Shown: positions 9,001 to 15,016 of the stretch, in pieces
Layout: every line of letters begins with the position of its first letter
Numbering within the stretch: position 1 is the stretch's first letter
Source of the DNA: a virus
DNA: 23,019 bases
Strand: one strand, 5' to 3'
Virus record (IMG/VR): IMGVR_UViG_3300009285_000829
Location: 1 to 23,019 of that record
Notes under the pieces: model-generated
What the model was told of the DNA's origin: nothing
Seen by the model: only the letters and a program-made list of their open reading frames with translations
The model's database searches: none
Translations under genes and position numbers: made by a program

Positions 9001-11803
9001 GTTCTCACTCGCAGATCGCGATCCGCCGTATGTGAGACGGTTGAAAGGAGAACAGGCCCAGATTGAAGAAGAATTGCTGCCGGCAGACGCGATGAGCAAA
9101 CTCGGTCTGTCCGAAACACAAGGCAACTCCCTGAAAGATAAAATCAGTAATCTGACCTATGCGGACCTCAAGTCAAACACAAATACCTATGCCAAGCGTG
9201 CCTACGAGGGCATCTTTGATGGCTTGATTGGGATCTTTCGAGCCGAGGAAGAAGTTGGCGGGGTTGCCCCAGAGAAGAGCGGGTACATTGGTGCGAGAAT
9301 GTCCACCAGCGTATCTGACTTGATGACGGCCGTATTAAAGTACGGGGCCCCAGAATGGCGTGACGGCGGGATCCAACACAAGGAAGGCACGATTGGCTTG
9401 ATGGATATCGTCCAAGACCTGGGGGCTGATTTACCGGCTTGGCTGGGATGGATGGCCGGCAACCGGGCAAAGCTCCTGAAGGGGCAGGGCCGGGAGCAGA
9501 ATCTGACGGATACGGATATTCAATGGTTGCTGGACCAGTCCCAGGGTAAGGAAGATAAGTTCCAGACCGCCAAGCAGGAATACAACAAGCTCAACCAGTC
9601 GATGCTGGACTTTGCCGAAGTCGCTGGTGAGATTGACCCGGGGTCCCGAAAGAAATGGGAATCGGATTGGTATGTCCCGTTCTATCGCGCCACTGAAGAA
9701 GATGTTTTGTTGGCGCCGCATACCAAGCGCGGGCTCTCTCACCAGTCCGCCGGCATCAAGGCGTTGCGTGGTGGGAAGTTACCGACCAATAACCTGCTTG
9801 AGAACATCCTGACGAACTGGGTCAAATTGACAGATAGCGCCACCAAGAATATGGCCCTGTTGAAAACCGTGGATAATCTGAAAGACACCCGGTTCCTCAC
9901 GGATGAAACCATGAAGTACAAGCAAGTCATCGTACCGAAATCCGAGATTGTGAAGCGCATCAAGGCAGATCGTGTTTACACGGAAATGGTTGCGGACATG
10001 CTGGGGATAATGCAGACGGATGCCTTATTGCCGTCAGCCTTGGAAGTCAAGGTTTTGCATGAGTTGGCTACGCTGGACAGAAGTGGTTTTGAAAAACTGT
10101 GGTCTATCGTGGCACCCACGGATAAAGACGTGATCCGGGTCATGCGTGGTGGCAAATATGAATACTACCGAGTCCATGATGCCGCTCTCCTGCGAGCCGT
10201 GTCACACCTTGGCTTCACTGGATTCAATGATCCAGTCACCAAGTCTATGCGCTGGTTCAAACGACTCTTGACCACTGGCGTCACCACTTCCCCTGACTTC
10301 ATGTTCCGCAACTTTGTCCGGGATGCAGCGCATGCCTGGGCGATCAACAAAGACGGATTCACGTTCGGAAAGGATTCGATAACCGGGCTCACCGCGGCCT
10401 TGCGTGAAGATGAGGATTTCCGGGCCTTGATGTTTGAGATGGGATCCTTCCAAGGTGGGTATGTGCATGGCACAGATCCGGAGGCCAATGCCCAAATCAT
10501 TCAGCGAACTCTGCAAGCCAAAGGACTCCAGGGCGCGGGATTGGATCTACATATGCGTTCCATCCTAAATACCCCGAAAAAGCTCTGGGATGCCGTCGAA
10601 TTTGGTTGGCAGAAGTATCGAGGACTGGGCGACAAGATCGAAAATTCCAACAGACTGGCCACCTACAAGCGGGCACTGGAAGCCGGGAAACACCCCGTCC
10701 AAGCCGCCTTTGAAGCGAAAGACCAGATGGACTATAACCGTCGCGGCAACTGGCAGGCTTTGATGTGGTTCACCGATGTAGTGCCGTTCCTGAATGCCAG
10801 ACTCCAGGGCACGGAAAAACTCTATCGTGCCGCCAAACAGGAAGGCAAACTGTCCCGTGTGTTCGCTATTAAATTCGCCAAAATTGCCACGTTCTCAGTG
10901 ATACTGACCATGCTGAATGATGATGATGACGATTACAAAGAATTACCAGACTGGGAGAAAGATGCTTACTGGCACTTCTGGATCGCTGATCAACATTTTC
11001 GGATCCCGAAACCCTTTGAAATCGGGATCCTGGCCGGCACCATCCCGGAGCGCATGTACCATGCCTGGGTGACGGGCTCCCAGCCGAATGAGAAATTACT
11101 CTGGTCGCTCAAGCATAACCTGTTCCAGACCTTGAATTTCAATCCTGTCCCGCAAATCGCGGTACCTGCTATTGAAGTCTGGGGCAACCGGTCGTTCTAC
11201 TTCGACACGCCTATTGAGGGCATGGCCGATCAGAATAAGTTACCAGAGGCACGGTTTAACGAGCGCACCACCGAGATCGCCAAGGGTTTCGGGGCCTGGC
11301 TGGGGGTATCGCCAAAGCAACTTGAACACCTATGGGAAGGGTATACAGGAACCATGGGGGCGTATATTCTGGCTGCGGCTGATATGGCGGCTAGACGTAT
11401 GCTAGACGCCCCTGGGCGGGCCTCTATGGAGCCAAGCCAAGTCATCGGCTTGAAAAGCTTCTACCGAGGCAGTGGGCCTGTCTACAGCACACAATACGAA
11501 ACCGACCTGTACGATGCACTGGAAGAGGTCAACCAAATCTATTCCACCATTACCGCCTACCAACGTGATGGGCTCATTGATCAGTCCAAGACAATGAGGT
11601 TAGCAGGGAAGGAAAAATTGAAGTACCGGGCTCGACTCAGACATGCCAGCGAACGGATCAACATATTACGGAAACAGATAGCCCAGACGCAACGCAGCAG
11701 GATCCTGTCTCCAGACTCTAAGCGGGAGAAGATTGACCAGTTATTGACCAAGAAAAACGAGATCGCTAAGCGTACCGCGGAATCAGTAGAGGAGGCTTTT
11801 TAA
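2..11803 (+). CDS. Giant phage polyvalent protein (ART, DNA methyltransferase, metallopeptidase, LPD38), 5' partial
   Basis: The frame is open to the left window edge. A TTG at 14 behind a purine-rich AAGGCGGG could be a start, but the gene probably begins further left. Residues are counted from that TTG (3929 aa). Visible domains in order: ART-like (YHAT, H257); LPD-like segment about 1196-1245 (GGYYSSFRGGD); N6-adenine methyltransferase about 1590-1760 (SAM motif EPSAGMG, catalytic NPPF at 1673-1676); metallopeptidase-like domain with HEVIGH at 1852-1857; LPD-type domain with SHFDEPN (about 2336), IEELQSDW and WTTGTQQIERY (to about 2475), resuming at GMKAFYD (about 2697); second ART domain about 2790-3000 (YHGT, H2823; ends in the typical FRPEQIKSATGNRGTF); LPD38-like C-terminus from about 3000. 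Family knowledge: such proteins are delivered with phage or plasmid DNA and act against host defences. Delivery here is inferred. The segment at about 2477-2690 is antisense to an HNH gene. Confidence 0.9.
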   Translation, partial: KGGHLIRERLIEDAGPATGPVIGRTQWSPKAPWWPAFVRDKSVRMGPEELRAAVEKAATGQPLRAKEVRAIRWLLDESTRQVEPEQYAEESYTEDPSWLTESQTPIALEPGEERETLDLMHKGLQMGLDADILEAIVERAAIQELSNDDILQQFENAVAQKRDQEGAAVVPPATETRVPAETAPEVDLFGQDTRSAQALADRQSEIDRKLGKDREAVPAESAGDLFDSGRAKQIDITEVPARISPAKLTEKIQSEQGYVYHATNADRLDEIATTGELTPHRPDYGTDQLAWPDGSTKKRSYFSRKADIVWQFAPEDGKPVVIRTKDGTHLQTESTGDVFSGKPIPSSDLEYLGEDGAWHPLATTQQVLPRPTQEPDINAWRKDRSPEYLQAYDAFTQVSREHDAVTAKFRNKEVGSKEFLLSKGRLNKAMQAMDEAEQAEKNAPVQSKQVVPDGQRRAKWRSLGRDVSIALPYNASRFKPQPKDFIEAAGNLGITPADAATAWRIYDDNQGDIAIPKRRSPRPLITEAQREASIAAALSTAATQKKPWQLTKGEWINAARNSFVHQKGKRRLFLSWDNEMHQIKDQSNGKLTKPVDEVLTDIHRALVQQHIEQRRRDTVDAESAPYPGLRDMAKGRLERPTEFYPTDEVLADYPELKKPEPPTAALVAESTQAPAEKPERYAVGKSLTKDQRNKVLSTLVDVYQLKGAPTESKGFDQEGAEIFGYVYSPDLFEKSSITGAGLRYIVTLPDGRIAHPSELFPDYTQSDIDRVMAERKYAEQQAKLGREDRIRILNNRKAGDMNTANSIFWKQNAAVVDKIKPEDTSLLTDGKQYIRVLKQTADKDLTILGGEWAINAPVTPEPGESSVAPTQDGGLLGGLTLSEGLRAVELNKIVDSGEQLTPDETEELRLLKEKYNSKPEPSPDPMTAAATKMSEAADKLTAAAEKLSNVQAAKETAEAKPSTPITKHLDVMSRLSNRQVTIDEFKQSFSDLISADRATIIEQLSDYKKAELLEMGGWGFTNRYKSEKKDRIADSLYVNFIEDYVIDGNGISFMLGSGDYTQKVIQAVSTKVDAYTQQDLDDYAAKYAKGKEERQAAMEEAKAGMENPQTTEDYRRIINALAKEKDIKTFAEARKLLPLEQRIHFDELVAQETREKRTANQSDKKTGIRTSAQKVSGGIIETKHTKKGHDLFVVQLSDRVSREDYNALNTSAKRMGGYYSSFRGGDAIPGFQFTERPQAEAFQKLVAGDTTEAEKIADERRSAFDDNRAQTSVERLRSMADALDEKADNSLLASRQTNTARRAAMASRAESSANQDKAMAQTMRNIADGIESGNLKYLDQVRQKTQVEMLNSIIGSAHYDELRETYKDYSEYEKNKDRPPTNNTVEYAKFPSYTAWRGDLAKLGRQLVEMDGYKQLGTKLLKLADDVSREYETFAKDNLQKVSTFAKQDGGAAIFTTQDKAMEAIARSGFRGTAIPLQIKRGQYMIVLSPAESTKKGIWPGAEDKQITLPTDLGEQLLEKASRANRQRVKVDIPWQLESAHEKRTRLKGMNIETPAEFRSALREYVSIRNAPKEPDRIKAMERAMVGRSKDGMDFFPTPESIANEMVDTADIKEGMAVLEPSAGMGHIADAIRGQGIEPDVIELSSSRRELLEAKGYNVVGNNFLEFTGQYDRILMNPPFSDRRDAAHIRHAYFLLKPGGRLVTIAGEGVFFGSDKNAQEFRDWLESVGATDEKLAEGAFMDKDLPVNTGVNARMIVIEKPDQGVAMFSLDLSRLDDKATLFTKAQAEAAIAQARKGVSDTLGLQINVIESAGIPTEVKAQIPAGKIPKGFVYQGQVYLVADAMNNARDAQVQFAHEVIGHVGMEAIMGTERWQALLQRFTGLKKIGGKEFQSLLEEVHSRYADRKGNIDPVKEMKEFIALAEESREQAGAVATFLRQVREFLAKALRALGFKQPFSMTQIHELLSSSEQYLKQGERQAQPEMAPAFSQGNIRDTQRAEQAAFDAANKELRRGSEFDVEEEIRSIETSGSIDLSDLAENPEFWNAEDEDFTDAGRDEAIRRTREMAEQRVGYAPVTSLDELNGKNQSVQAEAFHAYADGLGLNSKKSFSAGGSRYVEISFSDGKTVKYRFANHYNTVRDTGMQPDVNVAPGGVDFTDAIDSLLNQSTSFSNSERNTTFYSQLLKTIQEATQAKATPQQWEALFQKSGVKQEEIDWLDVKGFFSGKPTVSKSDLAEYVAAHQVEVKEGVKQDTGDWVVYDGEANQYFASRQQAEEYAREQGIDITSDSVFVSPDTKETHFAQYQLPGGSNYREVLLTLPKREAKSMVDVIKGNYANFQSSHFDEPNILSHVRFNERVDSENNKVLFIEELQSDWSAAGRKKGFTPADHVGEFTDAQREEANQYYDIRPEVWEKLSIEARDSYVLEMRETQGKRAVPRAPFVTKTQTWALLAMKQMIRYAAENGFERIAWTTGTQQIERYWGNQTISDAVDRFKKVTEPQSVRELSQNIFGAEMSALMPFDIVDGGMLGSLNNDKVKRIVVSDLPVDVVNILRDKQLSANQIFSDPEMVTARLSVDGRRRVADGILSSMRDTGATIRTKLSDLHLGGGEILLFPALRASDLNSSEVAGIIAPSAIFHLGPSISPQEAAAAGATAKSLSHEERRFFGEKFSPAKFAEFLNAHAEIIHGQAGLLKHGFEAPPHEGMKAFYDTMLPNIVNKYVKKWGAKVGPAKISGAKVEITKQSSGKYHVATDSEVLGVFDSLQEAESAAGKSTVPSFDITPSMRSSVLQGQPLFSQIKQTDSPAFKAWFKDSVVTVDGKPGSEPLTVYHGTYAEDITEFDPDLAGQSGFGSAAGGMEFTSSQYVASHYAGASEQYINLGYEAGNVMPVFLKIQKPFVVTADMHEGQFEVAHRYGNEIKHLIEGELTIDDLREYGTDSNLVNVNLLIDAWDKQGGIDGIIIEDASWDADDSDLNTQYIAFRPEQIKSATGNRGTFSPTDPDILFSLADRDPPYVRRLKGEQAQIEEELLPADAMSKLGLSETQGNSLKDKISNLTYADLKSNTNTYAKRAYEGIFDGLIGIFRAEEEVGGVAPEKSGYIGARMSTSVSDLMTAVLKYGAPEWRDGGIQHKEGTIGLMDIVQDLGADLPAWLGWMAGNRAKLLKGQGREQNLTDTDIQWLLDQSQGKEDKFQTAKQEYNKLNQSMLDFAEVAGEIDPGSRKKWESDWYVPFYRATEEDVLLAPHTKRGLSHQSAGIKALRGGKLPTNNLLENILTNWVKLTDSATKNMALLKTVDNLKDTRFLTDETMKYKQVIVPKSEIVKRIKADRVYTEMVADMLGIMQTDALLPSALEVKVLHELATLDRSGFEKLWSIVAPTDKDVIRVMRGGKYEYYRVHDAALLRAVSHLGFTGFNDPVTKSMRWFKRLLTTGVTTSPDFMFRNFVRDAAHAWAINKDGFTFGKDSITGLTAALREDEDFRALMFEMGSFQGGYVHGTDPEANAQIIQRTLQAKGLQGAGLDLHMRSILNTPKKLWDAVEFGWQKYRGLGDKIENSNRLATYKRALEAGKHPVQAAFEAKDQMDYNRRGNWQALMWFTDVVPFLNARLQGTEKLYRAAKQEGKLSRVFAIKFAKIATFSVILTMLNDDDDDYKELPDWEKDAYWHFWIADQHFRIPKPFEIGILAGTIPERMYHAWVTGSQPNEKLLWSLKHNLFQTLNFNPVPQIAVPAIEVWGNRSFYFDTPIEGMADQNKLPEARFNERTTEIAKGFGAWLGVSPKQLEHLWEGYTGTMGAYILAAADMAARRMLDAPGRASMEPSQVIGLKSFYRGSGPVYSTQYETDLYDALEEVNQIYSTITAYQRDGLIDQSKTMRLAGKEKLKYRARLRHASERINILRKQIAQTQRSRILSPDSKREKIDQLLTKKNEIAKRTAESVEEAF
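7454..8038 (-). CDS. HNH homing endonuclease, nested antisense in the giant gene
   Basis: 194-residue protein. Two Cys4 modules come first (C7, C10, C28, C32 and C64, C67, C84, C88), likely zinc-binding and DNA-contacting. They are followed by a canonical HNH nuclease motif at 132-159: VHHIDGK (H133, H134), NNDPLNL (N141, N142) and H155/H159. These residues make a DNA-nicking or cutting role secure at family level. Free-standing HNH genes of this type are homing endonucleases that spread into related phages. The ATG at 8038 is preferred. A TTG at 8057-8059 in the same frame is possible but lies inside a TTGACC stretch upstream of the TATAAT. No Shine-Dalgarno is seen; a perfect TATAAT lies 6 nt before the ATG. 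The gene is codon-for-codon in register with the sense frame of the giant gene, which has no stop across it. Confidence 0.87.
   Translation of the reverse strand: MSIQKFCEFCGTELFAKKPSLLMRKRFCGRSCRSSFLWANTGPKMKDGARSYNASNFTRIEITCPQCGEKKYLPPSKVKVAKFCSYRCAGVAHRTENAISHPATTINGKTRRDHLRITENLIGRKLLISENVHHIDGKIGNNDPLNLIVVKRSQHTTIHNIERHQGRHFCAKDILREFPNALWLGNFLKPVNSV
8045..8050 (-). promoter_or_regulatory. Possible -10 element for the antisense HNH gene
   Basis: A perfect TATAAT on the minus strand sits 6 nt upstream of the HNH start codon. A TTTAAA lies 17 nt further upstream (4 of 6 matches to a -35). If used, transcription would start at or next to the ATG and give a leaderless message, which fits the lack of a ribosome binding site. 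It lies inside coding sequence of the giant gene, so it could be chance. Confidence 0.35.
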
Positions 11804-11995
11804 CAAACCGATCCCTGTTACCAGAAAGGTGAAGCAAATCAGCGTGGTAAAAAATCTATCAACCGACATCACGTCTTGGCTCTGTTTGATTGAGTAACAA
11901 ATTGCTGTTGCCGGGAATACTGTTAAAAACATCCAACCTTCCTTGAATAACCAAAGCATGATTCCAAATAGGATGCCGATGAAGATACCTTGCAT
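11783..11995 (-). CDS. Small hydrophobic membrane protein, last gene of leftward operon
   Basis: 70 residues from the ATG at 11995 (a TTG directly before it is an alternative). The sequence is strongly hydrophobic, with about two to three membrane segments: roughly residues 2-18 (IFIGILFGIMLWLF), 20-33, and a C-terminal one in the last 25 residues. This suggests an inner-membrane protein. It is unrecognised; a holin-like or superinfection role is possible because it lies beside a lipoprotein gene, but nothing specific shows this. Its 3' end overlaps the giant gene by 21 bp in convergent orientation. No Shine-Dalgarno is seen; TATACT (12002-12007 on the minus strand) lies 6 nt upstream of the ATG. 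Confidence 0.55.
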   Translation of the reverse strand: MQGIFIGILFGIMLWLFKEGWMFLTVFPATAICYSIKQSQDVMSVDRFFTTLICFTFLVTGIGLLKSLLY

Positions 11996-12027
11996 CAATC
12001 AAGTATAACTCAGTTTGGCAACTATGG

Positions 12028-12423
12028 TCATCCCCACCCCACGGCTTTATGTCCCCTCCCCTGCATACACTCCAAAACTATCCCCTGTTTTTTCGCCTTG
12101 GCGCTGAAAATCCCGTCCTTTACCCCATTACTCGCCCCGAACGCGGCCAGCACTCCAGTCGTCAATCCGGTATCAATCGCCCCGATCACTCCCATCCCAG
12201 GCACCACAATAGACAACATCGACTGGAAGACCAGGCCAAATATTGCTGATTTAGCCGTATTTGCGGCGGTGTGGGTAACGATTTCCCTGGTGGCAGAGTA
12301 TTGGCTTGCCAGAATTTCGCAGTCTCTCAGGTCTTCCTGGTAGGCTGGGGAGGGTATCCCGTCCAGTATCAGTTGATTGGCGCAGCCGGTTAACAGCAGG
12401 CACAGGAGTAGTGTTTGCTTCAT
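12028..12423 (-). CDS. Phage lipoprotein with glycine-rich hydrophobic segment
   Basis: 131 residues. The N-terminus is a textbook lipoprotein signal: Lys2, a hydrophobic run, then LTGC with the lipidated Cys at position 14. Ala at +2 favours the outer membrane. The middle holds a glycine/alanine-rich hydrophobic stretch (about 57-100, VVPGMGVIGAIDTGL and AAFGAS), which resembles glycine-zipper membrane proteins. Cys35 and Cys118 could pair in the periplasm. The start overlaps the stop of the gene upstream by 4 nt (ATGA), so it is probably translationally coupled. No known family is recognised; a role at the host envelope (lysis or entry exclusion) is inference from location and lipidation only. 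Confidence 0.75.
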   Translation of the reverse strand: MKQTLLLCLLLTGCANQLILDGIPSPAYQEDLRDCEILASQYSATREIVTHTAANTAKSAIFGLVFQSMLSIVVPGMGVIGAIDTGLTTGVLAAFGASNGVKDGIFSAKAKKQGIVLECMQGRGHKAVGWG

Positions 12424-12641
12424 TTCGGCACCTTACGCCCTTCCAAGGCTTGAATTGTCTGGTTCAGGAGGATCAGTTTATCCCTGGCTGTCTCAATATC
12501 CTCCAGCACTTTAAGTATCGAGACAGGCAAGCCGTTGAGATGGTACATCAGCCCGCGCCCGTCTACCGTCAATCGTGCCGGGTGCGTCCTAACCACTTCC
12601 GCGCTCAGTTCTTTCAATGCTTCCAATTCACTCGTTTTCAT
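12420..12641 (-). CDS. Small hypothetical protein
   Basis: 73 residues with a strong Shine-Dalgarno (GAGGAGGAAC just before the ATG at 12641). It is mostly helical and charged, with a predicted coiled-coil-like C-terminal half (KVLEDIETARDKLILLNQTI). There are no cysteine motifs, signal peptide or membrane segment. The stop overlaps the lipoprotein start by 4 nt. The ribosome binding site and tight packing support a real gene; the function is not recognised. Confidence 0.7.
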   Translation of the reverse strand: MKTSELEALKELSAEVVRTHPARLTVDGRGLMYHLNGLPVSILKVLEDIETARDKLILLNQTIQALEGRKVPK

Positions 12642-12650
12642 TGTTCCTCC

Positions 12651-13040
12651 TCAATAGATAATTCCTGATGGCACTTGAAGCAAGTTTTCGATTCCATGTT
12701 CAGATAACAACATTCCTAGAATGGAAATACCACTAAAAACGAACGGAATGTCATCTTCCACAAAATCATCTGTTACGTGATTCGCCTGCGGTTTCTGCTC
12801 AGGTTTCTTCACGTCCTCATCCTTGCCTTGCGGTTTCCACGTATTAATCTCCGCGTACCACTTCCCGTCTTTTGATACTTTCACGTCCAGGTTAATCCAT
12901 CCCTCAGACTGGCTTGCTAGATATGCCGCTACCTCAGCCCGTTTCAACGAGATTTTGCACTTCACATAATCCGGCGCTTTCTCGTGCGGCGGCTTGACGT
13001 ACAGGCCGGGAATGAATTGTTTGTCAGTCATAGCATCCAT
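12651..13040 (-). CDS. Small recombination-cluster protein with internal SSB-like acidic motif
   Basis: 129 residues from ATG 13040, which has AGGA 6 nt upstream. An in-frame ATG at 13031 is also possible. Residues 1-75 form a compact domain (FIPGLYVKPPHEKAPDYVKC, then WINLDVKVSKDGKWYAEINTWKP) resembling small phage proteins often found beside annealing proteins and exonucleases (from memory). A Lys/Gln-rich linker follows, then FVEDDIPF. That motif resembles the extreme C-terminal tail of bacterial single-strand binding proteins, but here about 30 more, partly hydrophobic residues follow it. Its start overlaps the coiled-coil gene upstream. A role in the recombination module is inferred from position. 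Confidence 0.75.
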   Translation of the reverse strand: MDAMTDKQFIPGLYVKPPHEKAPDYVKCKISLKRAEVAAYLASQSEGWINLDVKVSKDGKWYAEINTWKPQGKDEDVKKPEQKPQANHVTDDFVEDDIPFVFSGISILGMLLSEHGIENLLQVPSGIIY

Positions 13041-14106
13041 ACTCAATCCTGACATGGGCTATCTTGCCGTCGCGGATGGTTTCGGTAACAATCTCTGCTA
13101 AGTCTTCCGCGAACTCAAGGTGGTAAATCAAAGCCTCAATCGTCTCCTTCTCCACCTTCGCCCGGTGTGACTTTTTGGCAACGCGGGCTTCCTCGGCTTT
13201 CCGCTCTTTCTCAGCCTTAAACTCATTCTCAGCCTGTTCTCTGGCAAATTGCGCCATTTTCTGTTGCTCTGCCCGCGCGACAGCCTCAACTTGCTCCTGT
13301 TTTGCCCTTTCCTGGGCCGCTATGGCCTCGCGTTCCGCCGTTTCCTTGGCAGCCTTGGCTTGGGCTTCCGCTGCCTTAATTCGTTCCTCAGCGCGTTCCT
13401 GGGCAATTTTTGCCTGTTCGGCCTGTTCTTTGGCCTTAGCTTCTGCCTTGGCGGTGGCTTCCTGGCGGATCTGCTCTTCCCGGTTGGCACGGTCCCGGTC
13501 AGCGGCCTCTTTGCGTAACCGCTCCAGTTCGATCTGTTCCTGCTCAGCTTTGAGACGTTCAGCCAACAAGGTATTCAGCCGCTTCACGACCTCAACCTGC
13601 GCCAGAGTCCCGTCAGCCTTGCGATGCTCAAAGGTGTCGTCAACCTCTATTTTGGCGAGGATTGATAATCGCCTGTTGACCTCGGCAGAATCAGGAGTAA
13701 ATGGCATTGAGGTAAGGTCGTCTTGGAAGAGTGCCAGGAGCCTTATTTCATCCACCCTGGCTTGTAATCCTTCCTCATGCGCCGCAATCTTAGCTTCATG
13801 GGTTTCGATCTGGGATTTGATTTTGTCCTGCACCGCTAGCAGATCGTCCTTGATCCGTTTCCGCTCACCGTCCAGTAAATCAACCTTTTCCTTCAGTGGC
13901 GCTTTTAATGCCTTATGCGCTTCATCAAGACGGGAGATGACTTTCCCGATTGAGAAACGGTCAGAGCGGGCTTTCTTTTCCTGCTCAGGCACGGTGAGAT
14001 CATATACGATTCCATCGTACCTGATTTTGAACTCTGCCAGTTTCCCGGCAAACTCATCAAACTCGATAATGGCGGTCTTGGGTACTTGCTGGGTCTGTGC
14101 GCTCAT
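13024..14106 (-). CDS. Coiled-coil TolA-like phage protein of the recombination cluster
   Basis: 360 residues. The N-terminal part (about 1-165) has charged helices. About 165-325 is an almost unbroken Ala/Glu/Lys/Arg/Gln coiled coil (repeated AEAKAKEQAEQAK and AAQERAKQEQ-like units), the kind of composition that often earns a 'TolA' label by low-complexity similarity. The last about 45 residues (KVEKETIEALIYHLEFAED...IRDGKIAHVRIEY) form a short conserved-looking C-terminal domain seen in phage proteins encoded beside YqaJ nucleases. No signal peptide or membrane anchor is present, so a true TolA function is unlikely. The start has a good GGAGG at 8 nt spacing and overlaps the upstream stop by 4 nt (ATGA). 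It probably scaffolds or partners the exonuclease/annealing pair, by position only. Confidence 0.8.
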   Translation of the reverse strand: MSAQTQQVPKTAIIEFDEFAGKLAEFKIRYDGIVYDLTVPEQEKKARSDRFSIGKVISRLDEAHKALKAPLKEKVDLLDGERKRIKDDLLAVQDKIKSQIETHEAKIAAHEEGLQARVDEIRLLALFQDDLTSMPFTPDSAEVNRRLSILAKIEVDDTFEHRKADGTLAQVEVVKRLNTLLAERLKAEQEQIELERLRKEAADRDRANREEQIRQEATAKAEAKAKEQAEQAKIAQERAEERIKAAEAQAKAAKETAEREAIAAQERAKQEQVEAVARAEQQKMAQFAREQAENEFKAEKERKAEEARVAKKSHRAKVEKETIEALIYHLEFAEDLAEIVTETIRDGKIAHVRIEYGCYD

Positions 14107-14378
14107 ACGTCATCCTCCGTTTTCCTGTATTCATCCTCTTCCAATTGCCGCCGCCTTTGTTCTTGTAGGTATGCCTCGCGGCTATGTTCGTCTTCCTCAT
14201 GCTTACGTTGTTCTTCTTGTCTCCGTTCTTCCTGGCGCTTTTGTTCATCGAACGCCTCTGTGTAGGCCCGTTGAGTATCGCTGCCGTGGCGGTCGTACAT
14301 ATCTCGATCCGGCCTTTGCCTTAATTGATAGTCACGTTCCGCCTTCCGTGCTGCGTCTTTTTCGTTAGAGTATCTCAT
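14103..14378 (-). CDS. Small highly charged helical protein
   Basis: 91 residues, dominated by Arg, Glu, Gln and Asp (about 35-85 is a run of RQEERRQEEQRKHEED-like sequence), predicted as one long charged helix or coiled coil. GGAGG lies before the ATG. It overlaps by 4 nt (ATGA) with the genes on both sides, so it is translationally coupled into the recombination operon. No known family is recognised. Confidence 0.65.
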   Translation of the reverse strand: MRYSNEKDAARKAERDYQLRQRPDRDMYDRHGSDTQRAYTEAFDEQKRQEERRQEEQRKHEEDEHSREAYLQEQRRRQLEEDEYRKTEDDV

Positions 14379-15016
14379 ACTGCCCTCCGCGTTAATTTTA
14401 ATTTAGCCAGCCTGGACTGCATCTCTCGCAGGAATCTGGCTATATTCATCTCCAGCTTCGAGATATAAGCATCATCTCTTTTGATCGTTCGCAGGAATTG
14501 ATTCTCACCGAAGTTCTCGTTGTATATCAGTAAATCCCATTCCTTCAGCCCAGTGCAGAACATGCCGCCTTGGATCTGCGGGATATGTTCGGTCGGGACT
14601 TTACCGCTCTCCATAATATCGACCATCGTGGAGAACGTGACTGATTTGATTTCGAGTCCCTTGACCGGGACACCATCGACGATTACCAGTCCATCGGGAG
14701 AACAGCCAACGTCACGCCGTTCGTCTCTGAATATGAAGGCGACTTCCCGAACCTCCTGATCAACTGTGACCGCGTACCAGTTCCGTGCGTCTGGTTCGAT
14801 CTCTGTGCCGTTCTTCATCGCGGTGGACTGGAATGTCTCGCGCCTTTTCCCGGATACGATCTCTTCCATCAGGTCTTTCATATATCGGTCGGCAGACTTG
14901 CTGTATTCACCTGTGGACGGTGTACAGATATCGCTGAATTTGCTTGCCGAAGGAATCCCGAGTTTTAAGGCAAACCATTCCTCGGTCCCCTGCTTGATAT
15001 TATCGACAATAATCAT
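14375..15016 (-). CDS. YqaJ-family (lambda exonuclease-like) viral recombinase nuclease
   Basis: 213 residues from ATG 15016; an in-frame start 11 codons upstream lies inside the ERF gene and is less likely. It opens with the family pattern QGTEEWFALKLGIPSASKFSDI (9-30, broken here as QGTEEWFALKLG then IPSASKFSDI). Catalytic core: AMKNGTEIEPDARNWY (67-81), GCSPDGL (104-110, metal-binding Asp108), LEIKS (121-125, the E-x-K of the PD-(D/E)xK fold) and HIPQIQGGMFCTG (144-156, Gln). Family role: a 5'-3' double-strand exonuclease that makes 3' overhangs for annealing. It is coupled by ATGA to the ERF annealing gene immediately upstream, a standard phage two-component recombinase pair. Confidence 0.92.
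   Translation of the reverse strand: MIIVDNIKQGTEEWFALKLGIPSASKFSDICTPSTGEYSKSADRYMKDLMEEIVSGKRRETFQSTAMKNGTEIEPDARNWYAVTVDQEVREVAFIFRDERRDVGCSPDGLVIVDGVPVKGLEIKSVTFSTMVDIMESGKVPTEHIPQIQGGMFCTGLKEWDLLIYNENFGENQFLRTIKRDDAYISKLEMNIARFLREMQSRLAKLKLTRRAV

Noticed and set aside
11802-11850. Short inverted repeats after the giant gene (TAACA/TGTTA and TTACCA/TGGTAA) as a terminator
   Set aside because: Stems of 5-6 bp with no T-run in the correct place on either strand.
13024-14106. True TolA envelope protein
   Set aside because: No signal peptide or membrane anchor. The similarity is only coiled-coil composition, and the gene sits in a recombination operon.
13175-14368. Long plus-strand open frame (397 codons) opposite the coiled-coil gene
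   Set aside because: Ser/Ala/Cys/Arg-rich nonsense mirroring the Glu/Ala/Lys coiled coil on the other strand. No motif, and the opposite strand has clear ribosome sites and overlaps.
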